Translations under genes and position numbers: made by a program
The notes under the pieces: model-generated
Seen by the model: only the letters and a program-made list of their open reading frames with translations
Databases searched by the model: none
What the model was told of the DNA's origin: nothing
Shown here: in pieces, positions 42,154 through 49,769 of the stretch
Layout: each line of letters begins with the position of its first letter
Numbering within the stretch: position 1 is the stretch's first letter
Assembly: GCF_000241325.1 (NCBI RefSeq)
Contig: NZ_BAEI01000067.1
Coordinates: forward strand, 1 to 64,000
Reading direction: 5' to 3'
DNA length: 64,000 nt
Origin: Gordonia polyisoprenivorans NBRC 16320 = JCM 10675
GTDB lineage: Bacteria; Actinomycetota; Actinomycetes; Mycobacteriales; Mycobacteriaceae

Positions 42154-43543
42154 GGATCTCCCGACGTTTCGGCCCGGGCAGCAGGACGGCGATCACCAAC
42201 AGCGCCAACAGGATCGGGATGAACCGGCCCTGGGACCAGTAGATGATCCGGGACACCTCGAGCAGACCCATGATGGTCAGCGAGTAGGCCAGCAGCGACA
42301 CGAGGCTGCCCTGGGTGGCGCGGTAGAACAGGTAGCCGACGGCGAGGCCGAGGAGGAACCAGTACAGCATCGACAGCGGTGTGCCGAGGTCGGCGTCGGT
42401 GATGAGGAAGGTGCCCTGGTTGTTGAACTCGGGGTTGGCGCTGCTCTCCAGCATCATCTTCCACCACTGTTGCGGGTCGAGGCCGGCGATCTCGGGTCGT
42501 CCGGCGATCATCGACATCCCCGGCCCGTCCCACACCGCGGCGAACGAGTAGTACGGGTCGTGTGGTTTGCCGGCGACGGCCGCGTGGTACATGGCGCTGT
42601 TGTTGGCGGTGGTGACGTAGTAGCCGGCCAGTCGGGTGGAGATGTACTCGGTGAAGCTCGTCGTCACGATGTTGCGGTAGTACAGCCAGCTGCGGGAGTA
42701 TTCGAACACCGCGAACAGACCCCAGATGGCCGGGATCGCGAAGAACGGTGCGGTCTTTCGCATCACGCGTTCGATGGGTCCGCCCCGCGCGATCTGTGCG
42801 CCCGGCGCCGTGCCCGCGCGCATCGGTTGCACCGCGAAGTACAGGAAGATCAGCGGCAGACCGACCTCGATGATCGCGAGGCGTTCGCCGTAGAAGAACG
42901 AGCGGTAGACGGCCAGGGCTACGAGGACCACCATCTGCCAGGTGTAGGCGCGCACACCCATGCGGCGCAGCATCATCATCACCCCGGCGGCGACCGGCCC
43001 GAGCTGGGTGAAGGTGGTGATCCCGGCGACCGGAGGGTTCATCTTCTTCAGCGCGCTGATCGCACCCTCCTGCAGGGTGATCACGTTGACGAAGTCGGTG
43101 ACGGTGGTCCCGCGCAGGAACGACAGGGCGATCCAGATGCCGTATCCGAAGAGCGCCAACACGAATGCGCCGACGGCGATCGCCCGCAGCCGCGCCACGG
43201 CCGAGGCACTGACCCGCACGATCGTCACCCCGGGCCGCACCCGCAGCGTGAACACCGCCAGACCCACCAGCAGGCTCAGGCCGGAGAGGAAGCCGGTCAT
43301 CCCGATGGTGGCGTCGATGTAGCGCGGGGTCTTCCACAGGGTGAATGCGCTCGTCGGGATCAACGCAGCCGAGATGGGCAGCAGCGCAACGAAGATCGCG
43401 GCGATCCACAGCGGGTGGAACCACCACGGGATCATCAGGCGGAAGCCGTGTTCGCCCGGCGCCAACCCGGCCGGCGCGCTGCGCGACCGCTCCGCCCGCC
43501 CGGGTGGGCCGGCCTGCGGTGCGGCGAGGTCGGGCGCCGTCAT
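42140..43543 (-). CDS. Wzy-like multispanning polymerase/ligase candidate
   Basis: 467 residues from the ATG at 43543, which overlaps the pyruvyl-transferase stop (ATGA). About ten to twelve hydrophobic helices are present, with a larger outward loop containing YYRNIVTTSFTEYISTRLAGYY and WDGPGMSMIAGRPEI and a helix pair at the end. This size, topology and position between the flippase and glycosyltransferases are typical of O-antigen/exopolysaccharide polymerases, which share little sequence. There is no catalytic motif to confirm it. It could instead ligate the glycan to an acceptor. The overlap with the flippase gene is 14 nt. Confidence 0.65.
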   Translation of the reverse strand: MTAPDLAAPQAGPPGRAERSRSAPAGLAPGEHGFRLMIPWWFHPLWIAAIFVALLPISAALIPTSAFTLWKTPRYIDATIGMTGFLSGLSLLVGLAVFTLRVRPGVTIVRVSASAVARLRAIAVGAFVLALFGYGIWIALSFLRGTTVTDFVNVITLQEGAISALKKMNPPVAGITTFTQLGPVAAGVMMMLRRMGVRAYTWQMVVLVALAVYRSFFYGERLAIIEVGLPLIFLYFAVQPMRAGTAPGAQIARGGPIERVMRKTAPFFAIPAIWGLFAVFEYSRSWLYYRNIVTTSFTEYISTRLAGYYVTTANNSAMYHAAVAGKPHDPYYSFAAVWDGPGMSMIAGRPEIAGLDPQQWWKMMLESSANPEFNNQGTFLITDADLGTPLSMLYWFLLGLAVGYLFYRATQGSLVSLLAYSLTIMGLLEVSRIIYWSQGRFIPILLALLVIAVLLPGPKRREIHASG

Positions 43544-44649
43544 CCCGGATGCCCCGCCAGCGCGTGGAGTTCGGGGGTGAGGCCGACGCTGGTGCGCAAC
43601 CGGTCCCGCAGTTCGCGCCACCGGGCGCGGTGGGCGTCGGCGCGCTGGGCGAGCAGTCGGTCGTAGGTCGCGCGTTCGGCGGGATCGTCGAGGAGTCGGG
43701 CGACCTGTTGTTCGACCACGGCCGGGGTGAAGCTGCGGAAGTGGTGGACGTAAACGTCGAGCCCGAGGTCGGCGAAGGCTCCGAAACCCTTGCGTTCGTA
43801 GGCGAGGTGGATGACGTAGTGGCCGGCTTCGAGGGCCATCAACGCGGCGTGCAGGCGCATCGCCACCACCACGCGTGGTTCGGCGCGCGGGTCGAGGAGT
43901 TCACGTGGGGTGAGGATCTCGGCCGGGCCGAGTGATTCCATGACGGTGGTGTCGTTGTTCCCGGCGACCGCGCTCTGCACGTAGCCGTCGAATTTGCCGA
44001 GCATCCCGGCGAGTTCGGTGACCGGACGCGGGAGCGTGCCGCGGACCGACCGGACCGAGAGCACCACCCGCGGCATGGTCGTGCGGCCCGGGGCGGCGGC
44101 GTCGTCGGTGCCGCGGTCGGCGACCGAGCCGCTGATGATCGCGACGTCGGGGATGCGTTCGATGTTGGGGGCGGTGCCGAGCTCCTCGATGCTGCGGTCG
44201 TCGCGCAGGCACACGGCGTCGAGCGATCCGATCATGGTGCGTACCAGGCGTCGTGCGGCGCCGCGGCTGGGTCCGATGCTCTGCGGGAGGTACACCGTCG
44301 GGGTGTGGGTGCGGCCGGCGGCCAGCAGTTGCGGTCCGTGCACGATGGCGGTCTTGGCGGATTCGACGCCCGACCCGAATCGCAGGTACCCGCCGCCGAC
44401 TCCGACGACGAGGTCGTAGGCGTCGAGGTTGCGCAGTACCTGCAGGTAGCGGCGCGCCTCGCCCAGTGATCCCGGTTTGCTCGACACGCACCGAAGACCC
44501 AGGTACTGAAAGGATTCCGGGTATGCCGCGACGAGGTCGATGTCGGTGTCGGGGCCGAGTGCTTCGGTGATCAGGTCCACGGCCCGGTCGACGAGCATGC
44601 CGTCGCCGAGGTTGTCGGAGCTGTAGCAGTGCAGCAGAGCGACTTTCAT
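43540..44649 (-). CDS. Polysaccharide pyruvyl transferase family protein
   Basis: 369 residues from the ATG at 44649, overlapping the upstream glycosyltransferase stop (ATGA). The family start is clear, LLHCYSSDNLGDGMLVDRAV, followed by DLVVGVGGGYLRFG, TVYLPQSIGPSRG and DDRSIEELG; late in the protein RVVVAMRLHAALMAL matches the R-x-H-A motif of CsaB-like enzymes. It would add a ketal pyruvate from phosphoenolpyruvate to a glycan sugar, giving negative charge. It sits among glycan genes and is cytoplasmic. Confidence 0.87.
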   Translation of the reverse strand: MKVALLHCYSSDNLGDGMLVDRAVDLITEALGPDTDIDLVAAYPESFQYLGLRCVSSKPGSLGEARRYLQVLRNLDAYDLVVGVGGGYLRFGSGVESAKTAIVHGPQLLAAGRTHTPTVYLPQSIGPSRGAARRLVRTMIGSLDAVCLRDDRSIEELGTAPNIERIPDVAIISGSVADRGTDDAAAPGRTTMPRVVLSVRSVRGTLPRPVTELAGMLGKFDGYVQSAVAGNNDTTVMESLGPAEILTPRELLDPRAEPRVVVAMRLHAALMALEAGHYVIHLAYERKGFGAFADLGLDVYVHHFRSFTPAVVEQQVARLLDDPAERATYDRLLAQRADAHRARWRELRDRLRTSVGLTPELHALAGHPG

Positions 44650-45737
44650 GTCAGTAACTCCTCGTAGACAGCCAGGTGCGCCTCGGCGCTGCGCTGCCAG
44701 TTGAACTGTCGGGCCCAGTCACGTCCGGCGTCGGCGAGCCTTGTGCGGGTGTCATCGTCGGCGACGGCGGCCAGTGCGTCGGTGATGCCCGCGGCGATGG
44801 CCGACTCGTCGATCTCGGCGAGTTCGAAGGCGGGACCGGCGACCTCGGCGAGTGCGCCGCGCCGCGAACACAGCACCGGGCAGCCGTGTGCCAGCGCTTC
44901 GAGGACCGGTAGCCCGAAACCCTCGTAGCGGCTGGGGAACACGAACAGTCGGCAGTGACGCATCAGGTGTTCGCGCTCGGAGTCGCTGACGAATCCGAGG
45001 TGGACGACCCGGGGCGAGTTGGCGATCTCGGCCATGATCGCGTCGGCGGCCCACGCCGGTTTGCCCGCGATCACCAACGTCACCCCGGCGGGGACGTCGG
45101 CCATGGCGCGGATGAGCGCGGTGACGTTCTTGCGGGGCTCCAGGTTTCCCAGATACAGGATGTAGTCGTCGAGGTCGCGGATGGTCGTGCGGACCGGTGG
45201 GTCGTTCTCGTCGGTCTGGGCGGGCGCCGGGCCTTCTGTTTCGGTGTGCTCGATTCCGGTGTGCTCGATGCCGGTGTGTTCGATGCCGGTGTGTTCGATG
45301 CCGTGGTAGATGACGTCGATACGGTTCGGGTCGACGTCGAAGACTTCCGCGACGTCGATGGCACTGGCCTGCGAGACGGTGATGATGCGGTCGCAGGAGT
45401 CGATGGCACGCGCGACCCGGGTGCGCCAGATCCGTTCGGCCATCGGGGTGCGGCCGGTGTCGATCCATCTGCTGGCCACGCCGTGGACGGTGACCACCGA
45501 CGGGACACGCGTGCGCACCAGTGGACCGGTATCGGCGACGTAGTGTACGAGATCCAGCTCGGTGGAACGGATTCCGGCTGCGGTCTCGCGCACGGTGTTG
45601 GCCAGCGGGTGGCCGAGTCCGCCGAATCCGCCGACGGTGTGGCCGCGGTCGCGCAGTTGCCCGGCCAGCGACCGCGCGTAGGTCGTGTTGCCGCCGACGT
45701 GGCGGTCGAGGATGCGCCTCGGCATACCCACCCGCAC
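44646..45737 (-). CDS. GT4-family glycosyltransferase
   Basis: 363 residues from a GTG at 45737 with GGGAG 8 nt upstream; an ATG four codons later is an alternative. Two Rossmann-like halves are visible: N-terminal GGNTTYARSLAGQL and VVTVHGVASRW, and C-terminal YILYLGNLEPRKNVTALIRAM, then FVFPSRYEGFGLPVLEALAHGCPVL, the E-x7-E retaining GT4 motif. Between the halves is a stretch of four GIEHT pentapeptides encoded by 15-bp repeats, not seen in relatives. Acceptor and sugar donor are unknown. It overlaps the pyruvyl-transferase gene by 4 nt. Confidence 0.88.
   Translation of the reverse strand: MRVGMPRRILDRHVGGNTTYARSLAGQLRDRGHTVGGFGGLGHPLANTVRETAAGIRSTELDLVHYVADTGPLVRTRVPSVVTVHGVASRWIDTGRTPMAERIWRTRVARAIDSCDRIITVSQASAIDVAEVFDVDPNRIDVIYHGIEHTGIEHTGIEHTGIEHTETEGPAPAQTDENDPPVRTTIRDLDDYILYLGNLEPRKNVTALIRAMADVPAGVTLVIAGKPAWAADAIMAEIANSPRVVHLGFVSDSEREHLMRHCRLFVFPSRYEGFGLPVLEALAHGCPVLCSRRGALAEVAGPAFELAEIDESAIAAGITDALAAVADDDTRTRLADAGRDWARQFNWQRSAEAHLAVYEELLT
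45242..45301 (-). repeat. Four 15-bp in-frame repeats (GIEHT) in the GT4 gene
   Basis: Four consecutive units of CGGTGTG(C/T)TCGAT(G/T)C, differing at two positions, encode GIEHTGIEHTGIEHTGIEHT in the interdomain linker. Confidence 0.9.
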
Positions 45738-45739
45738 CG

Positions 45740-46807
45740 CTAGGCTCCCTCGGCGAGGCAGGCGTCGTAGCAGTCGACGAAGGCCTGACGCTGCTTGGTC
45801 TTGTTCATCGTCGAGAGCACCCGCACGGTGCGGTCGACGACCTCGTCGTGGTAGTCGTCGTCGGCGACGATGTGGTGGATCTGTTCGGCCACCTCGGTGA
45901 CCGTCGATTCGCAGACCAGTGGGGTGCCGTCGAAGCAGGGGATGTCGCGGACCACGGTGGGGATGCGGTAGCTCGCGGCGTCGAGGACCGACAGTGGGAA
46001 CCCTTCGTACAGTGCGCTGTGCACGTAGACGTCGATCGAGCGGAGCAGCGCGTCGAGTTCGTCGTCGCCCACCCAGCCGGTCACCGTCACCCCGTTGTGT
46101 TCGAGCAGTCGCCTGGCGTCGGGGTCGCCGTCGCCGATCCAGATGAGCTCGGCGTCTTCATGTTTGCGCTGTAGTGCCTTGGCGAGCTGGGCGAAGAACC
46201 GCGGGTCCTTCTGCGGGCAGATCCGGCCGATCATCGCGACCCGGGCCCGCTCATGCCAGGGTTGTGTCGCGGTGCGCAGCGGGTCGGCGGGTTCGCGGTG
46301 CGCGGCGTTGGGTACGCGCACGACGTGGGCGCGGCCGAGGCGGACGCCGATCATGCTGCGCGCCACCGACTCCTCCTCGGGAGTCAGCACCACCATGGTG
46401 TGTTTACGCAGGCTCAGCAGTTGCTCGGCGGCCCGGAACACGCCCTGTTTCCAGCCGGCGCGTTGCGGGTCCTGCAGCACGAAGCAGTGTGGCTGGTAGA
46501 TCGTGTGCACCGGCAGGGCCGCGGCGCGACAGAAGAATCCGGCCCAGCTGGAGTGCGCATGCACCAGATCGGGTTGCAGTTGGTGGGCCCGGGTGCGCAG
46601 GTCGCCGATGGCGCGCAACGGGTCTCGGGAGAGTTCGGTGACCGACGCGAACTCGGCGGCACCGGAGCCGACCGATCCGCCCGCGGCCAGCAGATGATGC
46701 TCGTATTGCGGGGTCAGCGAGACGATCTTCTCCACCGCCCGGCTGATGCCGCCGTCATAGACGTTGGTGGTGTGCAGGATTCGGGGGGTATGGGTCGGGT
46801 ACGACAT
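45740..46807 (-). CDS. GT4-family glycosyltransferase
   Basis: 355 residues from the ATG at 46807; the longer frame to 47011 runs into the upstream gap and is rejected. The N-terminal half has LHTTNVYDGGISRAVEKIV and LVHAHSSWAGFFCRA; the C-terminal half has VAMIGRICPQKDPRFFAQLAKAL, LIWIGDGDPDARRL and VYVHSALYEGFPLSVLDAASY, the family donor-binding region. It should add a sugar to the lipid-linked intermediate begun by the initiating transferase just upstream. It is followed 2 bp later by the second glycosyltransferase. Confidence 0.87.
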   Translation of the reverse strand: MSYPTHTPRILHTTNVYDGGISRAVEKIVSLTPQYEHHLLAAGGSVGSGAAEFASVTELSRDPLRAIGDLRTRAHQLQPDLVHAHSSWAGFFCRAAALPVHTIYQPHCFVLQDPQRAGWKQGVFRAAEQLLSLRKHTMVVLTPEEESVARSMIGVRLGRAHVVRVPNAAHREPADPLRTATQPWHERARVAMIGRICPQKDPRFFAQLAKALQRKHEDAELIWIGDGDPDARRLLEHNGVTVTGWVGDDELDALLRSIDVYVHSALYEGFPLSVLDAASYRIPTVVRDIPCFDGTPLVCESTVTEVAEQIHHIVADDDYHDEVVDRTVRVLSTMNKTKQRQAFVDCYDACLAEGA

Positions 46808-46871
46808 CGGGCTCTCGTTTCTCGCGTCGGTCGTGGATGTCGGTGGTGTATGTCTTCTGGGGGGGAATGGA

Positions 46872-46935
46872 CCGGACGGCGTCGGCGGGTACTCGCGGGG
46901 GGCGGGGTTACTCAGCACCCGACGGCGCCGTCCGG
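46872..46935 (-). other. Hairpin in the gap between the initiating transferase and first GT gene
   Basis: CCGGACGGCG(TCGG) at 46872-46886 pairs with (CCGA)CGGCGCCGTCCGG ending at 46935, a GC-rich stem with a loop of about 30 nt, in the only sizeable gap (158 bp) of an otherwise coupled operon. No U-run follows. It could attenuate transcription or stabilise an mRNA end. Nothing else was recognised in the gap. Confidence 0.5.
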
Positions 46936-46965
46936 GGTCTTTGGGGCGTCCAGGTTGAGGGGCGC

Positions 46966-48486
46966 TCAGTAGGCTCCTGTCTTGTCGAAGACCGCCCGGA
47001 CGGTGCGCCACAGGATCAGGACGTCTTGCATGATCGACCAGTTCTCGACGTAGGAGAGGTCGAGGCGGATCGAGTCCTCCCAGGACAGATCCGAGCGGCC
47101 CGACACCTGCCAGAGCCCCGTCATCCCGGGTTTGACCAGCATGCGTCGTGCGATCCGCCCGTCGTATTGCTCAACCTCGTCGGGTAGCGGAGGGCGCGGG
47201 CCGACCAGGCTCATCGTGCCGCCGATGACGTTGAACAGTTGGGGCAGTTCGTCGAGGCTGTAGCGGCGGATGATCTTGCCGACCCGGGTGATTCGCGGGT
47301 CGTCACGCATCTTGAACAGGACGCCGTTGCCCTCGCTGCGTGCGCGGAGATCGGCCTTGACGCGGTCGGCGTCGACCACCATCGACCGGAACTTCCACAT
47401 CTGGAACGGCGCATTGTTCACCCCGATCCGGGTAGCGCGGTAGAAGATCGGGGCGCCGGTGTCGAGCACGATCGCCAGCGCGACCAGGCACATCGCCGGC
47501 GCCAGGGCCAGGATCAACACCGCCGCGCCCACCCTGTCGACGAGCGCCTTGCGGAATCGGTTGGCGCCTTCGTAGCGGGGTTTGTCGATGTGCAGCAACG
47601 GAAGTCCGGCAACGGGGCGCACCGTGAGTCGGGGGCCTGCGACGTCGGCGACGCCGGGGGCGACGAGCATGTCGACGTCGACGCGCTCCAGACCCCAGGA
47701 CAGTTCCTGCATCGCGTCGGGGCCGAGGACCTCGGCCGAGCTGACTGCCACCACCGATGCGTCGGCGGAGTCGACTGCCGCCAGCACGTCGTCGAGGTCA
47801 CCGTGAACGGGGATCGCATGCTCCCCCACCTCGATGTGTGGGGGCAGCGGAGCGACGGTGCGCGGGAGACACACCCCCACGACGTCGTACCCGAGCTGGG
47901 GTGTGTGGGTGAGCCGGCGCACGAGCGATGTCGCGGTGTCGCGGCTGCCGACGACCAGGAGCTTTTCCATGTTCAGCCGGTTGCGGCGTTGACGAGACAG
48001 GTTGCGGCGCCAGATATATCGCGACACGAGCAGGGCGATGGTGCCCAGCGGCAGCGCCAGCAGCAGGAAGCCGCGGGCGATCTGCAGCCGGAAGATCTGG
48101 TCGACGATCGCCAGTGCGCCGAAGACGGCGAAGCAGGCCGTGGCCACGCGGCTGTACTCCTGCGGGCCGGACCCGACGACGCGACGATCCAGCGCGTGGT
48201 TGGCACGTAAAGCCATGAGCCACAGGATGATCAGGATGAGGGCCACGCTGGTGGCCGGGATCTCGACCTGTCCGCGCTGGCCGAACGGGTTGCCGGTGCC
48301 GAACCGGAGAAGGTGCGCGACGGTGACCGCGGCGATCACGATGACCGCGTCGGAGATGGCCAGCCGGGCCAGGTACTTCTTGCTCCATTGGGGGCGACTA
48401 CGACGTGCCCCGATGTCGGGATTGCTGTCTTGTGTTGCGTCTGAACTCCACACGTTCAGCGCCGATGCTTGCCCTGACGGACTCAC
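46966..48486 (-). CDS. WcaJ/CpsE-type undecaprenyl-phosphate sugar-1-phosphate transferase
   Basis: 506 residues from a GTG at 48486 with GGGAGG 4 nt upstream; a GTG four codons earlier (48498) is also possible. Four N-terminal helices (about 45-145) are followed by a CoA-binding-like domain (LLVVGSRDTATSLVRRLT) and a fifth helix. The bacterial sugar transferase domain is complete: FYRATRIGVNNAPFQMWKFRSM, SLDELPQLFNVIGGTMSLVGPRPPLP, and KPGMTGLWQVSGRSDLSWED. It starts the glycan by moving sugar-1-phosphate to undecaprenyl phosphate in the membrane. It is the first gene of the long minus-strand run ending with NRPS1. Confidence 0.92.
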   Translation of the reverse strand: MSPSGQASALNVWSSDATQDSNPDIGARRSRPQWSKKYLARLAISDAVIVIAAVTVAHLLRFGTGNPFGQRGQVEIPATSVALILIILWLMALRANHALDRRVVGSGPQEYSRVATACFAVFGALAIVDQIFRLQIARGFLLLALPLGTIALLVSRYIWRRNLSRQRRNRLNMEKLLVVGSRDTATSLVRRLTHTPQLGYDVVGVCLPRTVAPLPPHIEVGEHAIPVHGDLDDVLAAVDSADASVVAVSSAEVLGPDAMQELSWGLERVDVDMLVAPGVADVAGPRLTVRPVAGLPLLHIDKPRYEGANRFRKALVDRVGAAVLILALAPAMCLVALAIVLDTGAPIFYRATRIGVNNAPFQMWKFRSMVVDADRVKADLRARSEGNGVLFKMRDDPRITRVGKIIRRYSLDELPQLFNVIGGTMSLVGPRPPLPDEVEQYDGRIARRMLVKPGMTGLWQVSGRSDLSWEDSIRLDLSYVENWSIMQDVLILWRTVRAVFDKTGAY

Positions 48487-48668
48487 CACACCTCCCACGA
48501 TCAGATCTCGGTGGGGCGATGTCGGCCCGACGGTCGCGTCATCGCCACCGCCGGCCTCCTCGCGGCTCGGCCTCTTCGCCGAGCCAACCCGCGCGCTGTT
48601 TGCGCGGGCCCATGACCGCCCCGAACCACTCTTCGGCCATGTTCACGTGAATCAATCAATGCGGGACA

Positions 48669-48705
48669 GTTGACAAGATCCCGTTGATCTTTAGCACGGG
48701 TCAAC
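48669..48705 (-). promoter_or_regulatory. Nested dyad, candidate operator of the glycan-NRPS1 operon
   Basis: GTTGAC (48669-48674) and GTCAAC (48700-48705) enclose AAGATC-CCGTT-GATCTT (48675-48691), all perfect arms. It lies about 180 bp upstream of the initiating transferase start, in AT-richer DNA. It looks like a repressor site or a leader hairpin; no good -10/-35 pair could be fixed on the minus strand. Confidence 0.35.
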
Positions 48706-49196
48706 ATTAACCCCCGTTTACCCGGACCACAACGCCGGATTGGAATTCTTTTGTGACTTCCCCACCGTTTGACAGCCGCAGCGAACGCGATTATCGGAGA
48801 TTCTTCGCTTTGCTCAACAAATACCCGACCGGCCGCCGCCGGCGACGCCGTGACCAGCATGCGCGGGCTGGTTAGTCAGGACGACCGTGGCGTTACGGAC
48901 CAGAGTCCAGATTGCTTGATCCCAGCGGGTGTGACGCTCTTCACAGTGCTTTCTTGTGTATGGTTTCGCGTATTTCCGCTATGTAAACCACCAGCTAAGG
49001 ATGGGTTTCTGTGCCATTTCTCCCTGATCCCGAATGCCAGCTTTGCGAGATTGGATTCCAGATTCTTGTGAATCCACCGTTCCGCGATTCCAGGCGACCC
49101 AAAGAATGCCGAAGAAACCCGCCATGAATGGCGAGAACGCCATCAAAGAATGGCATCAAGAATGCTTAGATCCCCGCCGAGCGCCTCCCCTTCGTT

Positions 49197-49405
49197 GGTC
49201 GAGGAGCGCCACCCTTCGATACCGCCATACCGCCGAGCGCCTCTTCGTTGGTCGAGAAGCGCCACCCTTCGATACCGCCGAGCACGATCCCCTTTCCCGC
49301 TGGTCGAGAAGCGCCACCCTTCGATACCGCCGAGCACGATCCCCTTTCCCGCTGGTCGAGGAGCGCCGAGCGAGCGCAGCGAGCACGACGCGTCTCGAGA
49401 CCACC
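49197..49405. repeat. Four 52-53-bp tandem repeats
   Basis: Units begin with GGTCGAG at 49197, 49250, 49302 and 49354; the middle two are nearly identical (AAGCGCCACCCTTCGATACC, then GCCGAGCACGATCCCC). The last diverges into GAGCGAGCGCAGCGAGCACG. They are noncoding. Confidence 0.85.
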
Positions 49406-49426
49406 GCAACATGACGCTGGAAATTC

Positions 49427-49492
49427 ACACCCAGCACCGGGTCACCACGTCTCGAGGCTCCTCGCCTAGCGGCTCGTCACACCTCGACGACC
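49427..49492. repeat. 66-bp direct repeat, copy 1
   Basis: Matches 49676-49741 at all but two positions. It contains GTCTCGAGGCTCCTCGCC and CCTCGACGACC, related to the in-frame repeat of the DUF3349 gene at 9942-10067. Confidence 0.85.
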
Positions 49493-49584
49493 GGGGCAAG
49501 GGCCGGCCCCCTGATGATCAAGTCGAGGAGCGCCGGTCTCTTGATGCCCGCCGAGCGCGCCCCCTTCCCGCTGGAACCCGCCCC

Positions 49585-49667
49585 TACGAATACAACTTCC
49601 ACCGGAGCGGACCACCGACCCCGAAAATCGCGGTTTTCGGGCCGATTTCGTGGAAGTTATATTCGTA
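49585..49667 (-). terminator. Long nested hairpin downstream of the phosphatase-DUF4012 gene
   Basis: Outer arms TACGAATACAACTTCCAC (49585-49602) and GTGGAAGTTATATTCGTA (49650-49667) pair with one mismatch; inner arms CCCGAAAA (49620-49627) and TTTTCGGG (49634-49641) pair perfectly around TCGCGG. On the minus strand it lies about 100 bp after the stop at 49770, as expected of a terminator, but the size also suggests a small miniature-element relic. Confidence 0.55.
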
Positions 49668-49675
49668 CCGGGCCG

Positions 49676-49741
49676 ACACCCAGCACCGGGTCACCGCGTC
49701 TCGAGGCTCCTCGCCTAGCGGCTCGTCGCACCTCGACGACC
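49676..49741. repeat. 66-bp direct repeat, copy 2
   Basis: Second copy of the 49427-49492 repeat; the pair brackets the long hairpin, leaving about 180 bp between the copies. Confidence 0.85.
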
Positions 49742-49769
49742 GATCATGGGAGTCGCCCAGAAGGGGCGA

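Larger units (their letters stand above)
48487..49769. other. Gene-free, repeat-rich intergenic region
   Basis: No convincing coding sequence lies here. From the initiating-transferase side it holds a nested dyad (48669-48705), a stretch of about 450 bp with lower GC than the surroundings (about 48650-49160), four 52-53-bp tandem repeats (49197-49405), two copies of a 66-bp repeat (49427-49492 and 49676-49741), and a long nested hairpin between them (49585-49667). It must contain the promoter of the transferase-to-NRPS1 operon and the end of the NRPS2-phosphatase operon. Confidence 0.7.

Noticed and set aside
42152..43666. 504-codon plus-strand open frame opposite the Wzy-like gene
   Set aside because: Composition is typical of an antisense shadow (Asp, His, Gln, Arg-rich, no hydrophobic helices); the minus strand encodes a membrane protein coupled to both neighbours.
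48766..48794. TTGACA-N17-TATCGG plus-strand promoter
   Set aside because: There is no plus-strand gene downstream; the small open frame at 48769-49071 has no ribosome-binding site and a cysteine/serine-rich, random-looking sequence.
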